A DNA stretch of 64,000 nt from Devosia sp. 66-22 (GTDB lineage Bacteria; Pseudomonadota; Alphaproteobacteria; Rhizobiales; Devosiaceae): assembly GCA_001899065.1 (NCBI GenBank), contig MKUZ01000020.1, forward strand, positions 1 to 64,000, given 5' to 3'. A model generated the notes under the pieces. The model was given only the letters and a program-made list of their open reading frames with translations, was not told the DNA's origin and ran no database searches. Shown piece by piece: positions 7,693-17,325 of the stretch (position 1 is its first letter; each line of letters opens with the position of its first letter). The position numbers and the translations under genes are program-made.

Positions 7693-8697
7693 ATGGTCAA
7701 GATCCAGGAAGTGGCCGAAAGGGCTGGAGTGTCGCTGACGACCGTGTCCCATGTGATCAATCACAGGGACCGCGTGTCACCGGCGCTGCGGGAGCGCGTC
7801 GAGCGCGCCATTGCTGAATTGGGCTACATCCCAAATCGCCAAGCGCAAGGTCTGCGCACCGGCCGGACGAATGCCATCGCGATCATGATTCCCGATATCG
7901 GGGCCCCATTCTACACCGAGTTGGTGCGCGGCCTGCAGACTGCCTGCGATAGCGAAGGGCTCGATGCGCTGATCTACAACACTGACGTTCCCGGCGGTCA
8001 CTCGGAGGACCACGGCCTTCATTACCTGCGCATGATCGAAAAGCGCGGCGTTGACGGCCTGATCGTCGCGGACGCCGCTTTGCATCGTATCCAGCATGAG
8101 CTGCTGAAAGTTACCGTGCCGACCGCCTTCATCGGCAATCTGCCCAACGGCGCCGTTGACAGCATCGAGCAGGATGGTTTCGACAGCGCCTACCGCATGG
8201 GCAAGTACCTCATCTCGAAGGGCCACACGCGCATTGCACATGTCACCGGCCCATCCTTCTTCAACATGTCGATGATCCGACAGGCGGGCTTCGAGCATGC
8301 CCTCGCCGATGCCGGACACCCCATCGATGACTCATTGCGTTATGAGGGCACTTTTCTGCCTCCGGCAGGTCACGACGCTGTGCGCTGGCTGCTCGAGCGG
8401 CACAGCAACAATATGCCTACGGCGATCTTCTTTGCGAGCTCGCGCATGGCGCGTGCGGCGCTCGCTGCGCTGGCCGATCGCGGCATCCGCGTGCCGGGCG
8501 ACATTGCGGTCGCCTCCTACGATCTCACCAAGGATCTTGAGGACGTACGCCCGCGGCTCACTACAATCGGCGTCGATCCGGCTGATCTCAGCCGGGGGGC
8601 GCTGAAGCTTCTCAACGAGCGCGTATCCGGAGCTTATAGCGGCCCGCCTCGGCGGATCGTGCTGCCGGCGACGCTCGAAGTGCACATGACGGCGTAA
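7693..8697 (+). CDS. LacI-family transcriptional regulator
   Basis: A 334-residue regulator with an N-terminal DNA-binding domain (MVKIQEVAERAGVSLTTVSH, then VINHRDRVS) and the hinge helix region around PNRQAQGLRTGRTN. A periplasmic-binding-protein-like sugar domain (residues about 60-330) completes it, including the conserved IAVASYDLT strand. The ATG at 7693 is preferred over a GTG at 7684, since the HTH begins immediately after it. It precedes the dipeptide-type transporter and GH172 operon on the same strand, whose inducer it probably senses. The palindromes at 7648-7675 are probably its operator. Confidence 0.95.
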   Translation: MVKIQEVAERAGVSLTTVSHVINHRDRVSPALRERVERAIAELGYIPNRQAQGLRTGRTNAIAIMIPDIGAPFYTELVRGLQTACDSEGLDALIYNTDVPGGHSEDHGLHYLRMIEKRGVDGLIVADAALHRIQHELLKVTVPTAFIGNLPNGAVDSIEQDGFDSAYRMGKYLISKGHTRIAHVTGPSFFNMSMIRQAGFEHALADAGHPIDDSLRYEGTFLPPAGHDAVRWLLERHSNNMPTAIFFASSRMARAALAALADRGIRVPGDIAVASYDLTKDLEDVRPRLTTIGVDPADLSRGALKLLNERVSGAYSGPPRRIVLPATLEVHMTA

Positions 8698-8792
8698 AGC
8701 CGCGAACCGGGGAGGGACAATCGACGGGAAACACCACCTGACCTAGCGCCACGGGCACGCCCGCGGTCTCATCGGAATCGTAGATCTTCGCG

Positions 8793-8811
8793 CATGCGGG
8801 CTAAGCGCATG
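8793..8811. promoter_or_regulatory. Inverted repeat upstream of the transporter operon
   Basis: CATGCG (8793-8798) and CGCATG (8806-8811) form perfect 6-bp arms around a 7-base spacer, about 50 bases before the solute-binding-protein start. It could be an operator or a small hairpin in the leader. It does not match the TGCAAAACG operator upstream of the LacI gene. Confidence 0.3.
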
Positions 8812-8858
8812 GACGAGGCACGGCTCCGCTCAACCTGAAAATCCAAAGGGAGGACATC

Positions 8859-10610
8859 TTGATCCATTCAACCCGGCGCTTCGGCGCTCTGGGCGCGATC
8901 CTTGCTGTTGCTATGCTGGGCACTGCCGCCACCAGCTTCGCACAGGACGTGGCCCGTGAAGACCAACTGATCTTCGAGAACATCTCGGAACGCGTCACGA
9001 CGCCCGAAAACTACAACCCCTATCTGCCGAGCACGCTGCAGCATGCTGGCCTCCAGCAGGTCGGTGAAGAATCGCTGTTCTACTACAACTACGAGACCGG
9101 CGAGATGGTCCCGTGGCTGGCAGAAGGCTACGAGTTCAATGCGACCTTCGACGAAGTCACCATCAAGCTTCGTCCTGAAGCCAAGTGGAGCGATGGACAG
9201 CCGTTCACCGCGGACGACGTGGTTTTCACGCTCAACATGCTCAAGGCGAATGCCCCGTCGCTGGGTGGCTGGTCGGTTGATGCCAAGACCTGGGTCAAGG
9301 ACGTCGCTGCAGTCGATGCCCACACTGTCAAGATTACCCTGACGTCGCCCAATCCGCGCTACATGCTCAATGCCTTCGGCGTGCGCATCTACGGCACGAC
9401 GATGATCGTTCCCAAGCACATTTGGGAAAACGAGGATCCCCTGACCTTCTCCAATTTCGATCTGGCCAAGGGCTACCCAGTCTCGACCTCGCCCTATCAG
9501 CTCATCGTTTCGACGCAGACCGAGACTATCTGGCAGCGGCGCGACGATTGGTGGGGTGCCGCGAGCGGTTTCAAGAAGTTGCCCGAGCCCCTGCAGGTCA
9601 TCTTCCGCACAGCAGGCAGCGAAGAGCGCCGTTCGGCCATGGCCGGAGCCAACGAGCTCGACTCGTTGTGGGTGCTGGGTCGTGACAATTTCGAGAAAGT
9701 GGTCGCTAACAACCCAGACGTGGCGTCATGGTTCAACGAACCGCCCTACGCCTACCTCGACCCGTGCCCACGATACATGGCGTTCAACACCACCGTAGCG
9801 CCCTTCGACAATGCGCAGGTGCGCTGGGCAGTCAGCCAAGCCATCGACCGCAACGCCGTCGTTGATATCGCGTGGGAGAACCTTACGGTTCCCTCCAAAT
9901 GGATGACGCCCGACTACCCGCCGTTCAAGCCCTATATGGACGCGGCGGCCGATCTCTTCGCGCAATACGACACCAGCCTCTACGACGTAGCTGTATCGGC
10001 GCAGACTATGGAAGCGGCCGGTTATAAGAAGAACGGCGAGTTTTGGGCCGATGCCTCCGGCAATCCAATCAAGGTCGACATCGTCATTCGTGAAGGTGAG
10101 GCCGACCAGACCCGCATGGCCCCAGTCGTTACGCAGCTGCTGCGTCGCGCCGGGTTCGACGCGAACTTCGTGCTGAGCGATATCGCCTCGTTCACCGATG
10201 CGCTCAACAGCGGTCGTGCCAATGCCTGGCTCGACGTGTCGTGCGGCGGCGTCAGCGATCCCTACGCGACGTTCGAGCTCTACCATAGCCGTCATGCTGC
10301 CCCGATCGGCGAAGTGGCGACCGGTGCGCGCACGCGCTGGGTTAACGCGGACTATGACAAGCTAGTTGAGGCGATGGCGGTGACTGCCGCTGACGACCCC
10401 AAGATGCAGACGCTCGCTCACGACGCACTTGCCATCTGGCTCAAGGAACTTCCGGCTGTGCCACTGGTACAGGCCGCCCTTCTGACCAGCTTCAACAATC
10501 ACTACTGGACCAACTGGCCGACGGCGGTGAACAACTACGTTCACCCCGGATTCTGGTGGGCCACGGACCTGTTGATGGTGACAGAAGTCAAGAAGGCTGC
10601 GGGGAACTAG
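8859..10610 (+). CDS. ABC transporter substrate-binding protein, family 5
   Basis: A 583-residue periplasmic binding protein of the oligopeptide/nickel (SBP_bac_5) family. A signal peptide (HSTRRFGALGAILAVAML, cleavage near SFAQ-DVA) is followed by the family core, including WLAEGYEFN, RPEAKWSDGQPFTADDVVFT and VRWAVSQAIDRNAV. Translation starts at TTG 8859, 5 bases after GGGAGG. Alphaproteobacterial members often carry oligosaccharides rather than peptides, and the GH172 gene at the end of this operon supports a sugar ligand. It is the first gene of the transporter operon, separated from the permease by a very stable hairpin. Confidence 0.93.
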   Translation: MIHSTRRFGALGAILAVAMLGTAATSFAQDVAREDQLIFENISERVTTPENYNPYLPSTLQHAGLQQVGEESLFYYNYETGEMVPWLAEGYEFNATFDEVTIKLRPEAKWSDGQPFTADDVVFTLNMLKANAPSLGGWSVDAKTWVKDVAAVDAHTVKITLTSPNPRYMLNAFGVRIYGTTMIVPKHIWENEDPLTFSNFDLAKGYPVSTSPYQLIVSTQTETIWQRRDDWWGAASGFKKLPEPLQVIFRTAGSEERRSAMAGANELDSLWVLGRDNFEKVVANNPDVASWFNEPPYAYLDPCPRYMAFNTTVAPFDNAQVRWAVSQAIDRNAVVDIAWENLTVPSKWMTPDYPPFKPYMDAAADLFAQYDTSLYDVAVSAQTMEAAGYKKNGEFWADASGNPIKVDIVIREGEADQTRMAPVVTQLLRRAGFDANFVLSDIASFTDALNSGRANAWLDVSCGGVSDPYATFELYHSRHAAPIGEVATGARTRWVNADYDKLVEAMAVTAADDPKMQTLAHDALAIWLKELPAVPLVQAALLTSFNNHYWTNWPTAVNNYVHPGFWWATDLLMVTEVKKAAGN

Positions 10611-10624
10611 TCCTCCTCCCAGGG

Positions 10625-10650
10625 GGTGCTGCGGCTTCGGCCGCGGCACC
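10625..10650 (+). promoter_or_regulatory. Stable intercistronic stem-loop with UUCG loop
   Basis: GGTGCTGCGGC (10625-10635) pairs with GCCGCGGCACC (10640-10650) around a TTCG tetraloop closed by C-G: 11 pairs with one G-U. No T tract follows, so it is unlikely to be a full terminator. Its place between the binding-protein and permease genes suggests protection of the upstream mRNA from 3' exonucleases. Confidence 0.75.
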
Positions 10651-10671
10651 TCACGTTTCCGGAGTTCGATC

Positions 10672-11664
10672 ATGAGCTGGAGTTACGTGCTGCGCCGGAT
10701 CGCGATGTTCTTCGCGGTCGTCCTCTGCGCGGTGACGGTCAATTTCATCGTTCCGCGCCTCGCACCAGGGGACCCTACGGCCGCAGTTCTCGAGCAGCTG
10801 CTCTCGCGCGGGCAGCAGGTCGAAGGCGCCGCCGACATCGTCGCGGCCTATCGCGCCCGCTTCGGCCTCGATGATCCAATGATCGTTCAGTACCTCCGTT
10901 ACGTCGGCAATACGCTTACGCTCGATCTAGGCACCTCAATCTCCTACTTTCCGCAGTCGGTAACGAGCCAGATCCTCACCGCTCTGCCATGGACAATCGG
11001 CCTCCTCGCCATTTCTACTGTGATTGCGTTTGGTCTCGGGAGTGTTGTCGGAGCGCTGCTTGCCTGGCCCGGCTCTCCGCACTTTGTCCGCAGCTTCGCG
11101 CCATTCCTCATGGTGCTATCAGCGATCCCCTATTACCTGCTTGCACTCATCGTTCTCTATGTGCTGGCCATCTGGCCGGGGTGGTTCCCTCTAGGCGGCG
11201 CGTATTCGGGTTCCGCGCCGAGCTTCTCGCTCAACGGTCTGCTCGACCTTCTCTACCACGGCTTCCTTCCGGGCCTTTCAATTGTCCTCGCCGGCGTCGG
11301 CTTCTGGGCGCTTGGCATGCGTGGCGCCATGATTGGCGTTCTCGGTGAGGACTACCTCACGCTCGCCGAAGGCAAGGGCCTATCGCCGCGCCGCATCTTC
11401 TTCGGTTACGCAATGCGCAATGCGCTCCTGCCGCAGGTCACCTCACTTGCCATTGCACTTGGCACCGCGGCGTCGGGCTCGGTGCTGGTGGAGGTTGCGT
11501 TCAACTACCCCGGCATCGGCTATCTGCTTTTCAACGCGCTCAAAAGCTCGGACTATTTCCTCATCCAAGGCGTGGCCTTCTTCCTCGTCCTTACGGTCGC
11601 GCTCTCAGTGCTCGTCCTGGACCTCATCTATCCCCTTCTCGATCCTCGCATCCGGAGGCAGTAG
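10672..11664 (+). CDS. ABC transporter permease, DppB/OppB type
   Basis: A 330-residue inner-membrane permease with about six transmembrane helices. The first is at residues 9-27 (AMFFAVVLCAVTVNFIVPRL) before the typical APGDPT motif. The cytoplasmic EAA-like loop includes LTLAEGKGLSPRRIFFGYAM, followed by NALLPQVTSLA, and the family VEVAFNYPGIGYLL is near the C-terminus. It pairs with the DppC-type permease that starts immediately after its stop codon. Confidence 0.94.
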   Translation: MSWSYVLRRIAMFFAVVLCAVTVNFIVPRLAPGDPTAAVLEQLLSRGQQVEGAADIVAAYRARFGLDDPMIVQYLRYVGNTLTLDLGTSISYFPQSVTSQILTALPWTIGLLAISTVIAFGLGSVVGALLAWPGSPHFVRSFAPFLMVLSAIPYYLLALIVLYVLAIWPGWFPLGGAYSGSAPSFSLNGLLDLLYHGFLPGLSIVLAGVGFWALGMRGAMIGVLGEDYLTLAEGKGLSPRRIFFGYAMRNALLPQVTSLAIALGTAASGSVLVEVAFNYPGIGYLLFNALKSSDYFLIQGVAFFLVLTVALSVLVLDLIYPLLDPRIRRQ

Positions 11665-12531
11665 GTGCGCGCATTTCTCACCAACACAATTGGCGGTACC
11701 CTGCGCCCGCTCGCTAATCCACGGATGAGCGTGGGGGTCGGCATTCTTCTCGCGCTCGTGCTCCTCGGCCTCGTCGGCCCCATGTTCGTCGATGTCCGCC
11801 TATCGGAGCCGATCTCGGTGCGCACCAATCAGCCGCCATCCTGGGCTCATCCGCTAGGCACCGACAGCGGTGGCCGCGAGCTGATCGCCGTGATGATCGC
11901 GGGCACCCCCCAGACACTGAAGATGGGAATTCTCGCCGGCTTCATCGGCGTTCTCATCGGCACGTTCCTCGGCCTCATCTCGGGCTACTTCGGCGGCTGG
12001 ACCGACCGCATCATCAGCGCCGTCACCGACACCATGCTGACCATTCCCCCTCTCGCGATCCTGCTGGTGGTCGCTGCCGCCGTGCGAGCGGTCAACGTAG
12101 AGAGCATGGCGCTGATCATCGCCTCGCTGTCATGGATGTACGCCGCCCGCGTGGTGCGTGCTCAAACCCTTAGTCTACGCGAACAATCCTATGTGCAGAT
12201 GGCGCGGCTCAGCGGCATGGGCCACATGCGCATTCTCCTTGCAGAGATCTTCCCCAATATGGTGCCCATCGCCTTCGCATCCCTCGTGGGCGCAACGTCG
12301 GGCGCCATTCTGTCGGGCATGGGGCTCGAAGTGCTCGGCCTTGGACCGCAGAATGTGCCGACCCTGGGTATGACCATCTATTGGGCGCTTCTCTATGCAG
12401 CTTTCAGCCGAGGTATGTGGTGGTGGTGGACGCCGCCGGTGTTGATCCTGGTGCTGCTGTTCCTCGCGCTCTTTCTCATCTCGAGCGCCCTCGACGACTT
12501 CGCTAATCCGCGCCTGAGGAGCAGCCGATGA
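11665..12531 (+). CDS. ABC transporter permease, DppC/OppC type
   Basis: A 288-residue second permease starting at a GTG directly adjoining the previous stop. It shows the short N-terminal helix, the HPLGTDSGGRELIAVMIAGT motif typical of DppC proteins, and the coupling loop YVQMARLSGMGHMRILLAEI. GLEVLGLGPQNVPTLGMTI is near the C-terminus. Its stop overlaps the ATPase start (ATGA). It forms the heterodimeric channel with the 10672 product. Confidence 0.94.
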   Translation: MRAFLTNTIGGTLRPLANPRMSVGVGILLALVLLGLVGPMFVDVRLSEPISVRTNQPPSWAHPLGTDSGGRELIAVMIAGTPQTLKMGILAGFIGVLIGTFLGLISGYFGGWTDRIISAVTDTMLTIPPLAILLVVAAAVRAVNVESMALIIASLSWMYAARVVRAQTLSLREQSYVQMARLSGMGHMRILLAEIFPNMVPIAFASLVGATSGAILSGMGLEVLGLGPQNVPTLGMTIYWALLYAAFSRGMWWWWTPPVLILVLLFLALFLISSALDDFANPRLRSSR

Positions 12532-13511
12532 TCGATGCCCCGCTCCTCTCGATCAACGATCTCAGCGTCTCCTACGCCATCGGTAACGAACGTGCCCGCG
12601 CTGTTGATGGGTTGTCGCTAACGCTGGGCGCCGGGCAGCGGCTCGGCATCGTCGGGGAATCCGGCTCGGGCAAGTCGACGCTCGCATTGGCCCTGATGCG
12701 ACTTCATAAGCCGCCAGCGATGATCGACAGCGGCCAGATCCTGCTCGGCGGCACCGACATCCTCAGACTCGACCAGGGGGCACTCCGCAAATTTCGCTGG
12801 AGCGAGGTCGCCTTGATACCGCAGGGCGCAATGAATGCGCTGAACCCCGTCATCAAGGTGCGCGAGCAGATGGCCGACACCATTCGCGCGCATCGCCGGG
12901 ACATGTCGGCCCGCGACATCAACAAGCGTATCGATGAGCTCCTGGTCCGCGTCGGCCTCAGCACAAGCGTCGCGGGACTTTACCCCCACGAGCTCTCGGG
13001 CGGCATGAAGCAGCGGGTTTGCATAGCGCTTGCCATCGTGCTCGAGCCAAAGCTTATCATCGCCGACGAGCCGACCAGTGCGCTTGATGTGGTGGTCCAG
13101 CGCGTCGTCATCGAAACCCTCAAGGACGTCCAGGCGCAGATTGGTGCGGCAATGATCATGATCGGGCACGACATGGGCCTGATGGCGCAGTCAGTCGACC
13201 ATCTCGCCGTGATGTATGCCGGCCGCCTCGTCGACCAGGCGCCCATACGCGAGTTCTTTCGGAGGCCGCTCCACCCCTATAGTCAGCTGTTGATCTCGTC
13301 CCTCCCATCGCCAGACGAGACCAGGCCGCTGGCGGGCATTCCAGGCATGCAACCATCGCTGCTTGATTTGCCCGCCGGCTGCGCTTTCCATCCGCGCTGT
13401 CCTCTAGTGCAGCCCATCTGCCGCGAAGTAATGCCGCCGCTCGAAACGGTCGAGCCCCACCGCCGCGTTGCCTGCCATGTCGTCGCGGAGGCCTACAATG
13501 TCCGCGCCTGA
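12528..13511 (+). CDS. ABC transporter ATPase, DppD/OppD type
   Basis: A 327-residue nucleotide-binding subunit. Walker A is GESGSGKST (residues about 43-51), the Q loop is in VALIPQGAMNALNP, the signature is LSGGMKQR, and Walker B is LIIADEPTSALD. The H loop follows in MIGHDMG. The C-terminal oligopeptide-transporter extension contains CAFHPRCP with downstream cysteines, which may bind a metal cluster as in other Dpp ATPases. It is coupled to the permease by a 4-base overlap and overlaps the next ATPase by 14 bases. Confidence 0.95.
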   Translation: MIDAPLLSINDLSVSYAIGNERARAVDGLSLTLGAGQRLGIVGESGSGKSTLALALMRLHKPPAMIDSGQILLGGTDILRLDQGALRKFRWSEVALIPQGAMNALNPVIKVREQMADTIRAHRRDMSARDINKRIDELLVRVGLSTSVAGLYPHELSGGMKQRVCIALAIVLEPKLIIADEPTSALDVVVQRVVIETLKDVQAQIGAAMIMIGHDMGLMAQSVDHLAVMYAGRLVDQAPIREFFRRPLHPYSQLLISSLPSPDETRPLAGIPGMQPSLLDLPAGCAFHPRCPLVQPICREVMPPLETVEPHRRVACHVVAEAYNVRA

Positions 13512-14487
13512 CCTGCTGAACCTAGAGGGCGTGACCGTCACCTTCGGGGGCGGCATCCACAAGGCCCCCTTCGTGGCGCTCGAAGATCTAAGTCTCTCGA
13601 TCCCCACCGGCGCACCCGAGATCATCGCCGTCGCCGGCGAAAGCGGCAGCGGCAAGACCACGCTCGGCCGCGTCATCCTCGGTCTCACCAAGCCGGTCCG
13701 AGGGAGGGTCGCATTCGATGGCGCCGACATCTGGGCCACTGGCGCGGTGCATTCCCGCGGGTACCTGCGAAGTGTCCAGGCCGTGTTCCAGGACCCGTTT
13801 TCGGTGTTTAACCCGTTTTATCCAGTCGAACATCTCCTGCGCGCGCCGCTAAAAATGTTCGGCATCGCGCGCGGCCGCGCTGAGCAGGACGAGCGGATCA
13901 CCACCGCGTTGCGCCAGGTTGGCCTCAAGCCCGAGCAGGTCGTCGGCCGTTACCCCCATCAATTGAGCGGCGGCCAGCGGCAGCGCATCGTAGTCGCCCG
14001 TGCTCTGATGCTGCGGCCGCGTCTGATAGTCGCCGACGAGCCCGTGTCGATGATCGATGCCTCATTGCGCGCCAATGTGCTCGAGAACCTTCGTGCCCTT
14101 CGCGACGAGCACGGCATTTCGATCCTCTACATCACACACGACCTCGCGACAGCCCGCCAGGTCAGCAACCGGCTCTATGTGCTCTATCGTGGTCGAGCCG
14201 TGGAAATAGGCGCCGCCGGCGACGTCATCGGTGCGCCCAAGCATCCCTACACACAGCTCCTCATGAGCTCGATCCCGCGGCCCGATCCTGACGCTCCATG
14301 GCCCGCCGAGCATGTGCGTAAGGGCGAGATCGGCACCAGCGATCGGGCCGCCTGCGTATTCCTCGATCGCTGCCCGCATCGAATGCCCATATGCGCGAAG
14401 CAGCCTCCCGACTTCATGCTCGGCGATGGCCGTGCGGTCTCTTGCTACCTCTACAGCGATGGGCGGTCAGAGACCGCTGCCGCATAA
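13498..14487 (+). CDS. ABC transporter ATPase, DppF/OppF type
   Basis: A 329-residue partner ATPase. It has Walker A GESGSGKTT, Q-loop VFQDPFSVFNPF, signature LSGGQRQR, Walker B LIVADEPVSMID and H-loop ITHDL. Walker B reads DEPVSMIDAS, as often seen in Dpp-type NBDs of Rhizobiales. The C-terminus carries the CVFLDRCPHRMPIC cysteine segment. The ATG at 13498 is chosen over an upstream one at 13468 because homology begins at LLNLEGVTVTF; it overlaps the preceding gene by 14 bases. Confidence 0.95.
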   Translation: MSAPDLLNLEGVTVTFGGGIHKAPFVALEDLSLSIPTGAPEIIAVAGESGSGKTTLGRVILGLTKPVRGRVAFDGADIWATGAVHSRGYLRSVQAVFQDPFSVFNPFYPVEHLLRAPLKMFGIARGRAEQDERITTALRQVGLKPEQVVGRYPHQLSGGQRQRIVVARALMLRPRLIVADEPVSMIDASLRANVLENLRALRDEHGISILYITHDLATARQVSNRLYVLYRGRAVEIGAAGDVIGAPKHPYTQLLMSSIPRPDPDAPWPAEHVRKGEIGTSDRAACVFLDRCPHRMPICAKQPPDFMLGDGRAVSCYLYSDGRSETAAA

Positions 14488-14505
14488 TAAGAAGGAACTA
14501 ACACA

Positions 14506-15594
14506 ATGTCTGGCTTCAATGGTCTCGGGATGCACCTGGGCAATCTCTCACGGTTGTCCAAAGCGAAGACGCGTTCGATCTGCGCGGAGAACCCGACCGG
14601 TGAAAAGGGCAAGGCGGCGATGGCCACCGAAGGCACCGGGGCGCACGCGGCTCGTGATCTCGGTCAGGGCTGGAAGATTTCCCCGTCGATCGTCATCAAG
14701 GCTGGTGAGACCACGACCATTGCCGATATTGAGGGGCCAGGCGCCGTCCAGCACATTTGGATGACCCCCACGGGCAATTGGCGCTTCTCCATTCTCCGGG
14801 TTTACTGGGACGACAGTGACGTCCCCTCTGTCGAGGCGCCGGTGGGTGATTTCTTTGCTTCCGGCTGGGGCGAGTTTGCTCAGGTTTCCGCTCTGCCGAT
14901 CTGCGTCAATCCGGGCAGTGCGTTCAACTGCTACTGGGAGATGCCGTTCCGCAAACGCTGCCGTATCACGATGACCAACATCGCCGACGAGCAGATGACG
15001 CTTTACTACCAGATCGACTACACGCTCACTGAAGTGCCAGACGACGTGGCATACTTCCACGCACACTTCCGTCGCACCAACCCAATCCCTTACAAGACAG
15101 ACTACACAGTGATCGATGGCATCGAGGGGACAGGTCAGTTCGTCGGCATGTACCTTGCGTGGGGGCAGAACAACAATGGTTGGTGGGGCGAGGGCGAGGT
15201 CAAGTTCTTCATGGATGGGGACACCCAATTTCCAACTATCGCCTCAACCGGACTCGAGGACTATTTTGGCGGTTCGTACAACTTCGATCCGACCCCCAAG
15301 CACGATAAGGCTTATGTGACCTACACGACGCCCTATGCCGGCTTTCACCAGGTGATCCGGCCGACGTCGGATTATAGAACGCAGTTTCGAATGGGCATGT
15401 ACCGTTTCCACGTGATGGACCCGGTGCGCTTTGAGAGCGACCTCAAGGTCACCATTCAGGCTCTGGGTTGGGGCTACAATGGTCGCTGGCTGCACATGCA
15501 GGACGATGTCGCGTCAGTGGCCTACTGGTATCAGACATTGCCAACAGCCAAGCTGAAGCCATTGCCTGACAGAGAGTTTCTCTTGGTGGTTTGA
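14506..15594 (+). CDS. GH172 (DUF2961) glycoside hydrolase, possible alpha-fructofuranosidase
   Basis: A 362-residue protein of the DUF2961 family, now glycoside hydrolase family 172. Characterised members include a difructose dianhydride I synthase/hydrolase (alpha-D-fructofuranosidase) and exo-arabinofuranosidases. Signatures are QHIWMTP (residues ~82-88), WWGEGEVKFFMDGD (~226-239) and the motif STGLEDYFGG (~248-257), whose glutamates are the best candidate catalytic carboxylates. The double jelly-roll folds as a trimer or hexamer in known members. It has no signal peptide, so it acts on an imported glycoside. It follows the ATPase gene by 18 bases with AAGGAA as ribosome binding site. The nearby fructan genes favour a fructosidic substrate. 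Confidence 0.85.
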   Translation: MSGFNGLGMHLGNLSRLSKAKTRSICAENPTGEKGKAAMATEGTGAHAARDLGQGWKISPSIVIKAGETTTIADIEGPGAVQHIWMTPTGNWRFSILRVYWDDSDVPSVEAPVGDFFASGWGEFAQVSALPICVNPGSAFNCYWEMPFRKRCRITMTNIADEQMTLYYQIDYTLTEVPDDVAYFHAHFRRTNPIPYKTDYTVIDGIEGTGQFVGMYLAWGQNNNGWWGEGEVKFFMDGDTQFPTIASTGLEDYFGGSYNFDPTPKHDKAYVTYTTPYAGFHQVIRPTSDYRTQFRMGMYRFHVMDPVRFESDLKVTIQALGWGYNGRWLHMQDDVASVAYWYQTLPTAKLKPLPDREFLLVV

Positions 15595-15728
15595 TAAAGG
15601 CGTTTCGCCGTCGCTACACTTCATGTTGCCTTGGCGCTTGGCCAGAGCTCTAGGCCGTCGGGTGGCGAGCAATCGAGATTCCGCAGTTCATCGCGCGCAG
15701 AATGTGATCCAGATGCAGCTGCTTAACG

Positions 15729-15754
15729 GTCGTCGGCCTAAGTCGTCGGCCTAA
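15729..15754. repeat. Short tandem duplication
   Basis: GTCGTCGGCCTAA occurs twice head to tail (15729-15741 and 15742-15754) in the 288-base gap after the GH172 gene. This gap otherwise holds nothing recognisable and leads into decayed DNA. It is probably a replication-slippage scar. Confidence 0.5.
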
Positions 15755-15882
15755 GCCGTGGGCCCGATCGCCTACATTGAGTACCGGTGGGGGTCGTATC
15801 GGACGAGGGGTCCCAGCTCATAAACAGGAGCCGCCCTATAGAACTCCCACCCGCGAACGCACAGCCGCCGGTGCGGGCAGCC

Positions 15883-16420
15883 TCAATCGCCCTCTCGCAT
15901 CCAGACATTTGCTTCGAAGGGGCCGAGCGACTTCTGGAAGTCTAGGATGCCTGACCTTGTTGGTCCTAATACGGTGTCCCATTCGCCTTGCAACGGTTCA
16001 GGGACATCAAAGGTCACCAGCGCCGAGCTGAAGTTTGCGGTCACGAGGAGTGACCGACCGCCAAGAGTGCGCGTATACGCCATCACGTGCGGATGATCGT
16101 TGAGCCAGGGGGTGTAACGGCCCTCAACAATGACGGGAAGTTCTGTGCGCAGCGCGATTAGCCGGCGGTAGTGCGCGAGAATCGAGTCGGGGTCAGCTTC
16201 GGCGGCCGCGACGTTGATGCGCTCGTAGTTCGGGTTCACCTCGATCCACGGCGTCCCGGTCGTAAAGCCAGCGTTGGGCGCTGCGCTCCACTGCATCGGC
16301 GTCTGCGAGTTGTCGCGGCCGTTGGCGTTGGCACCCAGGATGAAGTCGTCCTCCGCCAGTGACCTGAGCCCCTGGATCTCCTCCAGATTTTGGTAGAGTC
16401 CGACGTCGCTAAGGGACGAT
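15883..16420 (-). pseudogene. C-terminal remnant of a GH13 alpha-glucosidase
   Basis: The minus-strand frame gives only the last ~175 residues of an oligo-1,6-glucosidase/alpha-glucosidase-type GH13 enzyme. GRDNSQTPMQWSAAPNAGF is the hallmark after the catalytic barrel, followed by TGTPWIEVNPNYERINV and the beta-sandwich C-terminal domain (RSLLVTANFSS). All three catalytic acids would lie upstream and are missing. Going upstream, the similarity stops where the IS3 remnant begins (about 16390-16424). Upstream residues in the same frame are IS sequence. The gene was evidently cut by the IS and by deletion. Confidence 0.85.
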
Positions 16421-17325
16421 CGGATGAAGCGTAGCAGGTTCAACGAAGAGCAGATCATTGCGATCCTGAAGGAGCAGGAGGCCGGGCTGGGAACGGCAGA
16501 CCTGTGCCGCAAGCACGGCATCAGCAGTGCCACCTTCTACAAGTGGAAGGCCAAGTATGGCGGGCTGGAGGTGTCTGATGCCCGCCGACTGAAGGTGCTC
16601 GAGGAAGAGAACGCCCGGCTCAAGAAGCTCTTGGCCGAGGCGATGCTGGACAACGCCATCCTCAAGGATGTCGCTGCAAAAAATGGTGACGCCCGACGCG
16701 AAGCGGGATGCGGTGGCCCACGCCTGCCTGGTGCATGGGGTGAGCCAGCGGCGGGCGTGCGAAGCTCTGGAAGTCGATCGATCGAGCGTCAGGTATCGCA
16801 GCACGCGACCGGATGACAGGGAGCTGCGTGAGGCCATGAAGGCGGTCGCCTCACAGCGGCGCCGGTTCGGCTATCGCCGCATCCACGTGATGCTGCAGCG
16901 GCACGGCATCGAGATGAACCTCAAGAAGCTGAGGCGGCTCTATGGCGAGGAGAGGCTGCAGGTGCGCAAGCGTGGTGGCCGCAAGCGGGCCTTGGGCACG
17001 AGGCGCCCGCTGCTCGTGCCGGACCAGCCCAACCAGCGCTGGAGCCTCGACTTCGTTTCCGATGCCTTCACCGATGGACGGCGCTTCCGGGTGCTGACCG
17101 TCGTCGACGACCATACGCGCGAGTGCCTGGCGCTGGTCGCCGATACCTCACTCAGCGGCCGGCGGGTGGGGCGCGAGCTCGATGCCGTCATCGCCCACCG
17201 CGGCCCGCCACTGACAATCGTCAGCGACAACGGCACCGAGTTCACCAGTATGGCGATCCTGCGCTGGTCCCAGGACCACCAGATCGACTGGCACTACATG
17301 TCAGAAGCCAATCGCGGCAAGACGG
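16391..17325 (+). mobile_element. Truncated IS3-family insertion sequence (IS407-like)
   Basis: Contains orfA and a 3'-truncated orfB joined by a slippery A6 run (16678-16683), the arrangement used for programmed -1 frameshifting. The left boundary is placed only approximately, because no clean terminal inverted repeat is visible. On the right, transposase similarity ends around 17305, before the third catalytic residue. The element cannot move by itself. It interrupts the GH13 gene. Confidence 0.8.
16424..16816 (+). CDS. IS3-family transposase OrfA
   Basis: The small DNA-binding orf of an IS3 element: helix-turn-helix MKRSRFNEEQIIAILKEQEA, then LCRKHGISSATFYKWKAKYG, followed by a leucine-zipper-like coiled coil (LKVLEEENARLKKLLAEAML). 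Normal OrfA proteins end near DVAAKK, about residue 88. Here the frame reads on for another ~40 residues of orfB DNA out of frame, so the C-terminus shown is probably not natural, and most ribosomes may shift at the A6 run. Confidence 0.8.
   Translation: MKRSRFNEEQIIAILKEQEAGLGTADLCRKHGISSATFYKWKAKYGGLEVSDARRLKVLEEENARLKKLLAEAMLDNAILKDVAAKNGDARREAGCGGPRLPGAWGEPAAGVRSSGSRSIERQVSQHATG

Noticed and set aside
14506..15594. Calling the GH172 gene an arabinofuranosidase
   Set aside because: Possible for the family, but no other arabinan genes are nearby, while fructan enzymes are; left as an alternative.
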